Source: Paracoccaceae bacterium (GTDB lineage Bacteria; Pseudomonadota; Alphaproteobacteria; Rhodobacterales; Rhodobacteraceae). Taken from it: a DNA stretch of 64,000 nt. Shown one piece after another: positions 38,124-46,850 of this stretch (position 1 is its first letter; the number at the start of each line of letters is the position of its first letter). Position numbers and translations under genes: made by a program. The DNA is taken from contig JASJAR010000004.1 of the NCBI GenBank assembly GCA_030066905.1, positions 124,001-188,000 of the forward strand. The letters are read 5' to 3'. The notes beneath the pieces are model-generated. The model saw only the letters and a list, made by a program, of their open reading frames with translations. It had not been told where the DNA came from and made no database searches.

Positions 38124-38981
38124 TCAGTTGACGACGTTCGCCTCAAGGGCCGCAAGGCTGCGGGCGGCGGCGTCGAAGTGCTGCGGATGGGTCTCGATGG
38201 CGTCGCGCAAAAGGCCCTTGCCGATTTCCACATCGCCTTGCTTCACCGCAGAAAGCCCAAGTGTGTGAAGGAGTTGCGCGCGCTCGACCTGGGTCATTTG
38301 AATGATGGGCAGGTCGTATTTGCGTTGCGCCCCGCGGGCCAGAACGAGGTTGTTCTTAGCCGTGAAGAGCTTCGGATCGTAGCCCAGAGCCTCGCCGAAC
38401 ATCCGCTCTGCTTCGACGAATTCGCCGCGCGTCAGCTTCGAATAACCCCAGTTGTTGAGCGTCCCGGCCGGGGTGGTCGTAAGCCCTACGGCGATCTCGT
38501 AAAAGCTGTCGGCCTTCTCCCACTCCTGGTTGGCGTCCGCCATCATCGCTTCGAGCCGGTAGCGGTCGAAGTTCTCCATCGTCGGCGGGATCGCATCGAG
38601 TTGCTCTTCGGCCCGGTCCCATTCCCCCGAGCGGATCAGCGCCTCGGCATATCCCAACCGGTCGTCGTCGGTCGCTTCGGGGCTGGCGATGACCTGCGCC
38701 CAGATCGCGCTGGCCTGGGTCGGCTTGCCCGCCCGCACGAGTGCCTTTGCGTGTCCGCGCTTGAGGTCGATCCGCTCCGGGTTTTCGGCTGTGGCGCGTG
38801 CGAAGTAGCGCACCGCCTCGTTTGGGTCGGGCGAGTTCAGCATGATGTCGTTGAGGCCCGACTCGTCGATGACGTTGACAGCCTTGAAGGCGCTGTCGAG
38901 TTCGGCGCTGTCCTGCTCACCGCTACAGGCCGACAGCACAAGAGCGCTGCCGAGGCAGAGAGAAGTCATGATGTGGCGCAT
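38124..38981 (-). CDS. TPR-repeat lipoprotein (TadD-like) in Tad locus
   Basis: 285 aa with a lipoprotein signal: LVLSAC places the lipidated Cys at residue 19. The mature part is built of TPR-like helical pairs (EAVRYFARATAENPERIDLK, GHAKALVRAGKPTQASAIWA, NNWGYSKLTRGEFVEAERMF). It resembles TadD-type pilotin-like lipoproteins that help CpaC reach the outer membrane. A second TPR lipoprotein precedes it in the same operon, so the two are a probable duplicated pair with divergence. Confidence 0.85.
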   Translation of the reverse strand: MRHIMTSLCLGSALVLSACSGEQDSAELDSAFKAVNVIDESGLNDIMLNSPDPNEAVRYFARATAENPERIDLKRGHAKALVRAGKPTQASAIWAQVIASPEATDDDRLGYAEALIRSGEWDRAEEQLDAIPPTMENFDRYRLEAMMADANQEWEKADSFYEIAVGLTTTPAGTLNNWGYSKLTRGEFVEAERMFGEALGYDPKLFTAKNNLVLARGAQRKYDLPIIQMTQVERAQLLHTLGLSAVKQGDVEIGKGLLRDAIETHPQHFDAAARSLAALEANVVN

Positions 38982-39022
38982 GGTGCCTGCGTCCCTTTTT
39001 CTAACCTGCTCGATCCGTTCGC

Positions 39023-39583
39023 TTAAGGCGTTTCGAGGAGCAGGTACGAGCCCGTTCCGCGGCGCACCAATGCGAACTGGTTATCCGGTTCAGAATAGGC
39101 GGGATTTTCAATTTTTGCGAGTGCGAGGCGCAGATTGTCGCGGATGTCGTCACTTTCGCCACTATCGAGGGCGAATGCGACCCGAAAGACACGGGCGGCT
39201 TCGCCGAATTCCTCGGTTTCCATCAGCACGACGCCGAGATTGTTCCAGGCGGGGACGAATTCGGCGTCCTCCTGGGTGGCGCGGCGGAGCAGTTTTTCCG
39301 CCTGCCCGAGACGACCGAGCCTGAGATTTGCCGAACCCAGGGCCGACAGGACGTCGACCGACATGCCATCTTCGGCGGCGGCACGGGAATAGGCCCGGAG
39401 CGCGAGCTCGTATTCGCCCGCGGCCATCAGACGATGGCCCACGATTAGTCCGTCGACGCTTTGGGAACTGTCGACGCGGCCGACCGGGGCGAATGGGCTG
39501 CCCTCGACTTGCTGAAGGCCGCCTGAGGAACAGGCGGCCAGGAGACTGGCTGCGATGACGGCGACGAAAGTTCTCGCGCCCAT
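39023..39583 (-). CDS. tadD: TPR-repeat lipoprotein TadD
   Basis: 186 aa. The lipobox SLLAAC gives a lipidated Cys at residue 18. TPR motifs follow: HRLMAAGEYELALRAYSRAA (about 51-70), LGSANLRLGRLGQAEKLLRR and WNNLGVVLMETEEFGEAARV. It sits directly after tadC in the minus-strand operon, the standard position of TadD, the lipoprotein thought to assist secretin assembly. Shorter than the second TPR protein that follows it. Confidence 0.87.
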   Translation of the reverse strand: MGARTFVAVIAASLLAACSSGGLQQVEGSPFAPVGRVDSSQSVDGLIVGHRLMAAGEYELALRAYSRAAAEDGMSVDVLSALGSANLRLGRLGQAEKLLRRATQEDAEFVPAWNNLGVVLMETEEFGEAARVFRVAFALDSGESDDIRDNLRLALAKIENPAYSEPDNQFALVRRGTGSYLLLETP

Positions 39584-39601
39584 GTGCCCCCTTGTGCCCC
39601 T

Positions 39602-40588
39602 TTAGAAGTTGGCTCCACCAAGCGTGACCGCGATATCGTATACCGACGGTCCGATCAGGATGATCAGGAGCGGCGGCACGGTCAGCATCATTGTGGCAAG
39701 GGTCATCTTCGTGGGCAAGGTGTTCGCCTTTTCTTCGGCGCGCATCACCCTTTTGTCGCGCATTTCGTCCGAAAAGACACGCAAGGCTTCGGCAATCGAC
39801 GTCCCGAAACTGGCCGACTGGATCAGCACGGTCACGAACGACTGCACGTCGGGCACGCCGGTGCGCTCGGCCATGTCGCGCAGGACCTGCACCTTGTCCT
39901 TACCGGCCTTGGTTTCGTTCGAGACCATCTCGAATTCGTCGGCCAGGGCGGGGAACCCGGCCCGGATCTCCTTCGAGACGCGCAGGATCGACTGATCGAG
40001 CGACTGGCCGGCCTCGACGCAGACGAGCATCATGTCGAGGCTGTCTGGAAAGCCATTGGTGATTTCGGTCTGGCGTTCCTGCTGGCGTTTGGTGACCCAG
40101 TATTTCGGGATGTAGTAGCCCACCGCCCCGGGGATGATGATCGACAGGACGATGGCCTGGGTCGTCGGCTCACCGGTCGCCGATTGCACGATGGCGTAGA
40201 TCACGCCGGCGAGCAGGAACAGGATGCCGAGCGCGAATTGCATGAAGTAGAAGGTGCGGACGGCGTTTTTCGACTGGTAGCCGGCCTGGAGGAGCTTGAT
40301 GCGGATCGCGGAGTATTCTTCCTCGTTCTGTGGTTCGAGGAAGTTCGAATACTTCTCCAGCTTGTCCTTCTGACCGCCGGTCCGGAGCTTGGTCTTTTTG
40401 TCGCTGTCCTTGGCGTCGTAGCCCTTTGCCTGATCCTTGATCCGGTCGAGCGGGTCGACGTTCTTCTTCAGAAGCGTCGGCAGGGTCAGCCCGATCAGGA
40501 TGAGCCCCAGGGCGCCGATGCCGATGAGCGGGCCGAACGGGCCGAGGTTCTCTGTCAGCAGGGCATTGATATGGTTGAGAAATTCCAT
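39602..40588 (-). CDS. tadC: Tad pilus inner-membrane protein TadC
   Basis: 328-aa GspF-type inner-membrane platform protein. Hydrophobic segments are at about 20-40, 110-155 and 290-315; the cytoplasmic region between 165 and 290 carries the T2SSF pattern (GFPDSLDMMLVCVEAGQSLDQS, DVQSFVTVLIQSASFGTSIAEAL). TadB and TadC form the paired platform on which the CpaF ATPase acts. The start ATG 40588 lies five bases after the tadB stop. Confidence 0.94.
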   Translation of the reverse strand: MEFLNHINALLTENLGPFGPLIGIGALGLILIGLTLPTLLKKNVDPLDRIKDQAKGYDAKDSDKKTKLRTGGQKDKLEKYSNFLEPQNEEEYSAIRIKLLQAGYQSKNAVRTFYFMQFALGILFLLAGVIYAIVQSATGEPTTQAIVLSIIIPGAVGYYIPKYWVTKRQQERQTEITNGFPDSLDMMLVCVEAGQSLDQSILRVSKEIRAGFPALADEFEMVSNETKAGKDKVQVLRDMAERTGVPDVQSFVTVLIQSASFGTSIAEALRVFSDEMRDKRVMRAEEKANTLPTKMTLATMMLTVPPLLIILIGPSVYDIAVTLGGANF

Positions 40589-40592
40589 CGGC

Positions 40593-41561
40593 TCAGACCT
40601 TGATGTTCACAAGGGTGCGCATCACGAAGATGTTCGCAATGAGAAAACCCGCGACCACGAGACAGGCGGGAATGAAGTAGGCGGTTTCCTTGACGTCGTC
40701 GTAGTAGTCGGGCTGGAGGACGTTCACCATCACGAGCGCGAGGATCGGGAAGACCGACAGGAACATGCCCGACCATTTCGCTTCCGCGGTGATCGCCTTG
40801 ACCCGGCGGAAGAGCTTGAAACGGGCGCGGATCACCTTGGCCAGGCCGTGGAGGATTTCGGCGAGGTTACCGCCCGAGGTCTGCTGGATCGTCACTGCGA
40901 CCGCCAGAAAGCGCAGATCCTGCATGTCCATGCGCTCTGCCATCGTCTTCAGTGCCTCGCCCACGTCGCGGCCATAGGCCGCTTCGTCGGAGATGATGCC
41001 CATTTCCGTCCCCAGAGGGTCGGGCACCTCACGGGCGACGATCTGGAGAGACGAGGAGAATGGGTGGCCAACCCGGAGCGAGCGGACCATGAGTTCCACC
41101 GCATCCGGCAGCTGTTCTTCGATCATCGCCATCCGCTTCTTGGCGGTGTTGTTGACCCAGACGAACACCGCGCCGATGCCCATGGCGACCGACACGACGA
41201 TCCGCACCGGCAGGCTCGCGCCGGTCCCGAAGGTGAGACCGACGAAGGCGACGCCCGCGAGCACACCCATCACCATGATGAGCTGCTGGGGGGTGAAGGC
41301 GATGTTCGCCTTCTGCGCCTTGTCGGCCAGGATCGAGTAAATCGGAATCGACCGCGACCGCATGTGCTGGGACATCTCCTTGCGGAGCTGTTCGAGCACC
41401 TGTTCGCGGCCCGCGCCCTTTTCGAGCATGTCGAGGCGGCGGTTGATCCGGTTGTTGAGGCTGATCGCCTTGCCGAAGACCGTAAGGTAGATGCCCTGAA
41501 CGAGAGCCAGGACACCGACGAAGATCAGGATGTAAATCAGCGGGGCGGCTGAGATGACCAT
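40593..41561 (-). CDS. tadB: Tad pilus inner-membrane protein TadB
   Basis: 322-aa GspF-type platform protein paired with TadC. Membrane segments are near 5-25, 90-125 and 265-310; the conserved domain includes LPDAVELMVRSLRVGHPFSS and AVTIQQTSGGNLAEILHGLA. It follows cpaF by seven bases in the same operon, giving the standard cpaF-tadB-tadC order. Confidence 0.94.
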   Translation of the reverse strand: MVISAAPLIYILIFVGVLALVQGIYLTVFGKAISLNNRINRRLDMLEKGAGREQVLEQLRKEMSQHMRSRSIPIYSILADKAQKANIAFTPQQLIMVMGVLAGVAFVGLTFGTGASLPVRIVVSVAMGIGAVFVWVNNTAKKRMAMIEEQLPDAVELMVRSLRVGHPFSSSLQIVAREVPDPLGTEMGIISDEAAYGRDVGEALKTMAERMDMQDLRFLAVAVTIQQTSGGNLAEILHGLAKVIRARFKLFRRVKAITAEAKWSGMFLSVFPILALVMVNVLQPDYYDDVKETAYFIPACLVVAGFLIANIFVMRTLVNIKV

Positions 41562-41567
41562 ACTGGC

Positions 41568-43019
41568 TTACTCCGCGGCAAAAGGTTCGAAGATGTTCGA
41601 CGGCAGGTCGTAGCCCCACATCCGGAAACGTTCCGAGTAGTGGCTGCGCACGCCCGTTGCCGTGAAATGGCCGATGATCTTGTTGTCGGGTGTGAGGCCG
41701 ACGCGCTGGAAGCGGAAGACCTCCTGCATCGAGATCACCTCGCCCTCCATGCCGGTCACTTCGGTGATCGAGACCATCCGGCGCGAGCCGTCCTGGAGAC
41801 GGCTGGCCTGGACGATAAGGTTCACAGCCGAGGCGATCTGGGCCCGGAGCGCCTTGATGGGCATTTCGATCCCGGCCATCGAGATCATGTTTTCCAGACG
41901 CGAGACCGCGTCGCGGGCGGAGTTGGCGTGGATCGTGGTCATCGACCCGTCGTGGCCGGTGTTCATGGCCTGAAGCATGTCGATGACTTCCTCGCCCCGC
42001 GTCTCGCCGACGATGATACGGTCGGGACGCATCCGAAGCGCGTTTCTCAGACAATCGCGCTGGGAGACCGCACCTTTGCCCTCGACGTTGGGCGGGCGGC
42101 TTTCCATGCGGCCCACATGGGTCTGCTGGAGCTGAAGTTCGGCCGTGTCCTCGATGGTGAGGATACGCTCGTCATTGTCGATGAAGGACGACAGGGCGTT
42201 GAGCGTTGTTGTCTTACCAGAGCCCGTACCGCCCGACACGATTACGTTGAGACGGGTCGCCACCGCGGCCTGAAGATAGGCGGCCATCTCTTCGGTAAAG
42301 GCGCCGAAATTGACGAGATCGTCGATCGCGAGCTTTTCCTTCTTGAACTTACGAATGGAGACCAGCGAGCCGTCGACCGCGATGGGCGGGACCATGGCGT
42401 TGAAACGTGAGCCGTCCTGCAAGCGCGCATCGACATAAGGGTTCGATTCGTCGACCCGCCGGCCCACGGCAGAGACGATCTTGTCGATGATCCGCAGAAG
42501 GTGGCGTTCATCCTTGAACGTGGTGTCGGTGAGTTCGAGCTTACCGGCGCGTTCGACGAAGACCTGCTGTGGGCCGTTTACGAGAATATCGTTAACGCTG
42601 TCGTCCTTCAGCAGCGGTTCGAGGGGGCCGAGTCCCGTCACTTCGTCGAACAGTTCCTGGTTCAGCGTCGCCCGCTCTTCGCGGTTCAGCACAACGCCCA
42701 TCTCGTCGAGTGCCTCGCCGGAGATCGACACGATTTCCGCGCGAAGATCGCTTTCGGCCGCCGTGTCGAGCGCCCCGAGATTGAGGTTGTCGAGCAGGCG
42801 CTTGTGCAGCTCAAGCTTGATCTCGGCGAGCCGCTCCTTGCGCTTTTTCTCCTTGTCGACCGGTCCCGCCTGGGCAGGGATCTTCGAGGTGTTCTGGCGC
42901 CGCATCACTCTCGGCTTGGATTGAGGCTGATGTTCCTGGCCGCCGGGAATGCTTGTGAGATCGGGCTGTCCGGGCTGTGCCCCGTCGCCGCCACCGGGTT
43001 TTTTGTACTTGGAGAACAC
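41568..43019 (-). CDS. cpaF: Tad/Flp pilus assembly ATPase CpaF (TadA)
   Basis: Hexameric secretion ATPase that powers Flp pilus assembly. The 483-aa protein has a disordered Gly/Pro/Gln-rich N-terminus, a helical region, the GspE-like N-terminal domain (about 130-230), and the RecA-like core with Walker [15 protein letters not shown] (about 262-275), the Asp box near [11 protein letters not shown], Walker [15 protein letters not shown], and the His box [11 protein letters not shown]. It starts 19 bases after the tadZ stop. Confidence 0.96.
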   Translation of the reverse strand: MFSKYKKPGGGDGAQPGQPDLTSIPGGQEHQPQSKPRVMRRQNTSKIPAQAGPVDKEKKRKERLAEIKLELHKRLLDNLNLGALDTAAESDLRAEIVSISGEALDEMGVVLNREERATLNQELFDEVTGLGPLEPLLKDDSVNDILVNGPQQVFVERAGKLELTDTTFKDERHLLRIIDKIVSAVGRRVDESNPYVDARLQDGSRFNAMVPPIAVDGSLVSIRKFKKEKLAIDDLVNFGAFTEEMAAYLQAAVATRLNVIVSGGTGSGKTTTLNALSSFIDNDERILTIEDTAELQLQQTHVGRMESRPPNVEGKGAVSQRDCLRNALRMRPDRIIVGETRGEEVIDMLQAMNTGHDGSMTTIHANSARDAVSRLENMISMAGIEMPIKALRAQIASAVNLIVQASRLQDGSRRMVSITEVTGMEGEVISMQEVFRFQRVGLTPDNKIIGHFTATGVRSHYSERFRMWGYDLPSNIFEPFAAE

Positions 43020-43037
43020 GTTTCAGACCCCTCGGAC

Positions 43038-44270
43038 TTACTGGCCGGCAACGGCCGCTTCGTTCACGTCATGCACCGATTGTGCGAGCTTCTGGATTTC
43101 CTTCCGGAGCGGGTTCTTCGCCGCCATCTCGGCAAGCGGCACCCCGTGGTCGTTGGCCTCGACGATCTGCTTGCCGCCGTCCGGCATCAGGACCTCGATC
43201 TGGATGTCGAGGCTTTCGGCCATCCGCTTCACCCGGCTCTTGCCGGTCAGATCGGTGAATTTTGGCGCCCGGTTCATCACATAGCGGAGCTTCTCGAAGG
43301 GAAGCTCCTCGCCCTTGAGCGCGCGGATGACCCGAAGCGTGTTTTGAGCCGAGCGCATGTCGAGCTCGACCATCGCGAAGTAGACATGGGCGGCGTGGAG
43401 CACGGTCTCTGTCCAGACCGTCAGCGTGTGGGGCAGGTCGATGACAACGTAGTCGAAATTCGTCCGGGCGATCTCGAGGACTTTCTCGACGTCTTCGGGA
43501 CCGACGAAGTCGAGCGGCAGAAGTTCCGATGGCGAGGTCAGGACGAAGAGTTTTTCGTTGAACGTCAGAAGCGCCTGCAAGAACGCGTCGGCGTCCATGG
43601 TCGATGTGTCCGACAGCATCTCGAAGATCGCTTCGCGACGGGGGAGATCGAGATAGGTCGCAACCGAGCCGAATTGGAAGTCGAGATCGAGCAGGCAGAC
43701 CTTCGGCGGGTTCTCCTCGTCGATGTTCGCCAGTTCCCACGCGAGGTTGACGGCGAAGTTGGTCGCCCCCGTTCCGCCGCCGAGCGCGTGCACCGGCAGG
43801 ATGACCCCATCCTTGTCGCCCGTGCCCTTGATGGCCACAGCGCCGTCGCCCATCACCGGCGTGGGCCGGCGCATCCGTTCGATGGCATCGTGGAGCGCGC
43901 CGTCGGGAAGCGGGTAGGGGACGAACTCCTCGGCCCCGAGTTTGAGAAGCTGGTGCAGCGCGATCGGGCTGACCTCTTCGGCGATCAGCAGGACCTTGAT
44001 TTTCCGATCGATCGCGACCTTGACGAGTTCTGCGACGGTCGAGATGTCGTCTTCGTCGTCGCTGTCCATCGCGATGGCGACGAATTCAAGATTGTTGGCC
44101 TCGGGCTGGCGCAGAAAAACGCCGGCGTCCTCGAATGTAAGGTCGCCCCAGTTTTCGCCGCACTCCGCCTCCATGTCCTCGATCAGAAGATCGAAATTCT
44201 GGACATCCCGCGCGATGGTGCAGGCCGCGATTTCGGCCGGCTCTGCCTGTAGTGCCGCAGCGTTCGTCAT
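43038..44270 (-). CDS. cpaE: Tad pilus localisation ATPase TadZ/CpaE
   Basis: ParA/MinD-like protein that positions the Tad machinery at the cell pole. 410 aa from ATG 44270 (MTNAAALQAE); an in-frame ATG at 44300 is possible but lacks a better site. An N-terminal receiver-like region (about 50-140, with IKVLLIAEEVSPIALHQLL) precedes the ATPase domain. The P-loop, LGGGTGATNFAVNLA (about 163-177), lacks the signature lysines of canonical deviant Walker A motifs, so ATP hydrolysis is uncertain. Walker B-like segment VCLLDLDFQFGS follows. Confidence 0.9.
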   Translation of the reverse strand: MTNAAALQAEPAEIAACTIARDVQNFDLLIEDMEAECGENWGDLTFEDAGVFLRQPEANNLEFVAIAMDSDDEDDISTVAELVKVAIDRKIKVLLIAEEVSPIALHQLLKLGAEEFVPYPLPDGALHDAIERMRRPTPVMGDGAVAIKGTGDKDGVILPVHALGGGTGATNFAVNLAWELANIDEENPPKVCLLDLDFQFGSVATYLDLPRREAIFEMLSDTSTMDADAFLQALLTFNEKLFVLTSPSELLPLDFVGPEDVEKVLEIARTNFDYVVIDLPHTLTVWTETVLHAAHVYFAMVELDMRSAQNTLRVIRALKGEELPFEKLRYVMNRAPKFTDLTGKSRVKRMAESLDIQIEVLMPDGGKQIVEANDHGVPLAEMAAKNPLRKEIQKLAQSVHDVNEAAVAGQ

Positions 44271-44410
44271 GTCACTCACGTCCCTTACGTTGCCGGACAT
44301 GGGCCACCCATCGGCGTTCTGCCTCGGGCCGACCACCCCGTCGGTGCCGCTGGCGCGGCGCAGAATCATAACAACCGCGCCCACGACTCCCTCGGCGTGA
44401 ACGTGGCGGG

Positions 44411-44427
44411 CAATGTTGGCGACATTG
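44411..44427. promoter_or_regulatory. inverted repeat in tadZ upstream region
   Basis: CAATGT-TGGCG-ACATTG, a perfect 6-bp inverted repeat with a 5-base spacer, 141 bases upstream of the tadZ start, in an AT-richer stretch that should carry the tadZ-operon promoter. It could be an operator; there is no independent evidence. Confidence 0.35.
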
Positions 44428-44476
44428 AGGCTAAAAGATCGTAATTATTCGTTTTCCCGAGACGGTCTGAAACGCA

Positions 44477-44504
44477 AAAAGGGCGGCCTGAGAGCCGCCC
44501 TTTT
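44477..44504 (-). terminator. Rho-independent terminator after the OmpA-like gene
   Basis: AAAAGGGCGGC pairs perfectly with GCCGCCCTTTT around a six-base loop. On the minus strand, the transcribed direction, the hairpin is followed by a TTTTT run. It lies 30 bases downstream of the OmpA-like gene stop (44536) and separates the cpaC-ompA unit from the tadZ operon. Confidence 0.85.
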
Positions 44505-44535
44505 GCATAGATATTTCTTTAATTTTTTCCGCGCC

Positions 44536-45210
44536 TTAACCGCCACCTTCGATGGCCGCGATGCCGCCACCGGCATTCGGCGGTTGCTCGACAGCCGACC
44601 CGACGTACTCACGGTAGAGGATTGCGGCATATCTGCCGTCGAGCACAGCGGGATGGCTCTGCACGAAACCCGACACCTCGGTGACCGTCCGGCGGTTCCG
44701 GCGTTCACGGTCATTGGTGACCACGAGCGGGCGGGTTTCGCCGAAGGAGACCAGCGCCTCGAGCCGCGAGCGGCTCACACCCTGGCTGGCAAGGAAGTTC
44801 ACCACCGCCCGGGCGCGCCGAAGTCCGAGGTCCTTGTTGTAGGCTTCAGAGCCTACGGCGTCGGTATGGCCGTAGACCCGGAACTGGACCTCGGGGAACT
44901 GGCGGATGAAATTCGCCTGCTCGCGCAGCACGGCTTGGGCGTCCGCGTCGAGCACCGCACTGTCGAAGGCGAAGTTCACCATCGTCGGCACCGCTTCGGC
45001 GAACCGCGCATTGAGGTTCGTCGCGTAGGAGCGTTCGCCGTTCTGGATGAGCGTGTTGTTCATCGTCGGGTTGCCGAACTGACCTTCGTCGATGAAGGCG
45101 CCGGCTTCCGAGTAAAACGGGCTTCCGAGTTGGGCCTCGCCGCAGGCGCCGAGCGCCAGGGCGGTACTGGCCGCAAGGAAGAACTTGGTGCGCGTCGTCA
45201 TGGCTCTCAC
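44536..45210 (-). CDS. OmpA family lipoprotein in Tad locus
   Basis: 224 aa from ATG 45210; ATG 45201 (MTTRTKFFLAAS) is an equally possible start. The lipobox ALALGAC marks a lipidated Cys. The C-terminal half is an OmpA-like peptidoglycan-binding domain (NFAFDSAVLDADAQAVLREQ, YGHTDAVGSEAYNKDLGLRRA). It overlaps the stop region of cpaC by four bases. Genes of this type sit between cpaC and tadZ in Rhodobacterales Tad loci; anchoring the secretin to the cell wall is a reasonable inference. Confidence 0.88.
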   Translation of the reverse strand: MRAMTTRTKFFLAASTALALGACGEAQLGSPFYSEAGAFIDEGQFGNPTMNNTLIQNGERSYATNLNARFAEAVPTMVNFAFDSAVLDADAQAVLREQANFIRQFPEVQFRVYGHTDAVGSEAYNKDLGLRRARAVVNFLASQGVSRSRLEALVSFGETRPLVVTNDRERRNRRTVTEVSGFVQSHPAVLDGRYAAILYREYVGSAVEQPPNAGGGIAAIEGGG

Positions 45211-46631
45211 TCCATCACGTAGCCGTAGGACCCGGTGAAGTCCTGTTTGGCCACTTCTGCTGCGGGCGTGCCCTGGATGTTCTCTCCGCCGACGGTCTTG
45301 CCGAAGAGGAAGAGTTCGTTCTCGGTGGGAATCCGCACCCGGTCGGTCGGCATGGCAAGCGCCTCGCCGCGGGTGGGGGTCACGAGATGGGCGGTGATGA
45401 TGACGACGAGTTCCGACTGCCGGCGCTGATAGCTCGACGAGCGGAACAGAGCCCCGAGGATCGGCACGTCACCGAGCCAGGGCACCTGGCTGATCGCATC
45501 GGAGAAATCGTCCTCGATCAGACCGGCGATTGCGAAGCTCTCGCCGTCACGCATCTCGACCACGGTCGAGGTTTCACGACGCCGGAAAGCGTTGATCGTG
45601 ATGCTTTCGGAAGTCGACACCGAGGTATCTTCGTCGATGGCCGAAACCGCCGCGTTCAGCTGGAGGTTGATCAGGTCGCCATCGACGACACGCGGTGTGA
45701 ACCGCAGCTCGATCCCGAAGGGTTTGTACTCCACCGAGATCCCGCCGTCGTCGTCCTGAACCGGGATCGGGTATTCGCCACCGGCGAGAAACCGCGCCTC
45801 CTGGCCCGACAGGGCGACGAGGTTCGGTTCCGCCAGTGTGCGCACAAGACCCTTGGTTTCGAGCGCTTCGAGAAGGGCGGAGATCGCCACGTTTCCGAGG
45901 TTGAACCCGATGCCGAACTGGCCCACCGCCTCGCCGGCGAGCAGGAGCTCTGCGGCCTCGTCGGTCCCCAGCGTCGTGTCGGGGACAAGCTGGCCCGCGC
46001 CCAACCCTGCATTACCGGCTACGTCGTTGCCGGCGAAGGTGGATGCCAGACCGCCATTGAGACCCTTTGCAACCGACCGTTCCATCTCGGAGAACCGCAC
46101 CTTCAGCATCACCTGCTGCGTGCCGCCGACCATCATCAGGTTCGACACCCGGTCCGGCGCGTAACGGTTCGCAAGATCAAGCGCCCGGTCGAGCTTCTGG
46201 ATCGACGAGACCGTGCCCGAGAGCACGATACCGTCATTGGCGGTGCGCACTTCGATGGCTTCGCCGGGAAGGATCTGGCGCAGTCGCTCCTTGAACTCCG
46301 CCACGTCCGGGGTGACCCGCACGTCGACATTGGTGATGAGCCGCCCGTCGGGGCCCAGAAGGGTGAGCGTCGTCCGCCCTGGCGCACGGCCGAGAACGTA
46401 GATCGTGCGGTCCGACAAGGTGGAGATGTCCGCGATACCGGGGTTGGCGATCGAAAGCTCCGCGAAGGGCACCTCCGATTCCACCACGACCGCGCGGTTC
46501 ATCGACACGTTCAGACTTTGCGACGTCTCACCGGTCATAACGGAAATCGTCTGCGCGTGCCCGGTAGACACGGCAGATACTGACACGGCAAACCCCACAA
46601 GGGCCGACTTCAGGAATCTGTCAATTTTCAT
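45207..46631 (-). CDS. cpaC: Tad pilus outer-membrane secretin CpaC/RcpA
   Basis: Forms the outer-membrane channel for Flp pili. 474 aa from ATG 46631; AGGTC precedes it and the open frame continues seven codons further up. A signal peptide (ending near GHAQ, about residue 28) is followed by pilus-specific N-domains (about 35-190) and the secretin domain (about 240-420) with the VPWLGDVPILGALFRS signature near the C-terminal third. Length is normal for RcpA. Its stop overlaps the OmpA-like gene. Confidence 0.95.
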   Translation of the reverse strand: MKIDRFLKSALVGFAVSVSAVSTGHAQTISVMTGETSQSLNVSMNRAVVVESEVPFAELSIANPGIADISTLSDRTIYVLGRAPGRTTLTLLGPDGRLITNVDVRVTPDVAEFKERLRQILPGEAIEVRTANDGIVLSGTVSSIQKLDRALDLANRYAPDRVSNLMMVGGTQQVMLKVRFSEMERSVAKGLNGGLASTFAGNDVAGNAGLGAGQLVPDTTLGTDEAAELLLAGEAVGQFGIGFNLGNVAISALLEALETKGLVRTLAEPNLVALSGQEARFLAGGEYPIPVQDDDGGISVEYKPFGIELRFTPRVVDGDLINLQLNAAVSAIDEDTSVSTSESITINAFRRRETSTVVEMRDGESFAIAGLIEDDFSDAISQVPWLGDVPILGALFRSSSYQRRQSELVVIITAHLVTPTRGEALAMPTDRVRIPTENELFLFGKTVGGENIQGTPAAEVAKQDFTGSYGYVME

Positions 46632-46798
46632 GTGACCTGCCTCTCCGATCACGCCTCAGTTGGCGCGGGTCTTTTCTGCCCGCATTGCGCGCAGGATGCG
46701 TGAGGTCACGATTTATTGCAAGAATCAATACGTTGAAGGGCTCTGCTTATGTGGACAAGTGGCAACAGTGAGGCCAAATTGAACCCCGCGAAAGCAGT

Positions 46799-46825
46799 GC
46801 GCGCCCCACATGATGTGGAGCGCGT
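46799..46825. other. stem-loop in the cpaB-cpaC gap
   Basis: GCGCG-C-CCACAT pairs with ATGTGG-A-GCGCG around a single base, an eleven-pair stem with one mismatch. It lies 26 bases downstream of the cpaB stop on the minus strand. There is no T-tract, so it is not a standard terminator; it could be a processing or stabilising structure that lowers expression of the downstream secretin genes. About 170 further bases precede cpaC. Confidence 0.45.
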
Positions 46826-46850
46826 GCCTTCGTCCCTCGATATCTCGGTC

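Noticed and set aside
42439-42460. GGGTTCGATTC, a tRNA T-loop-like word
   Set aside because: It lies inside the cpaF coding sequence and no cloverleaf can be formed.
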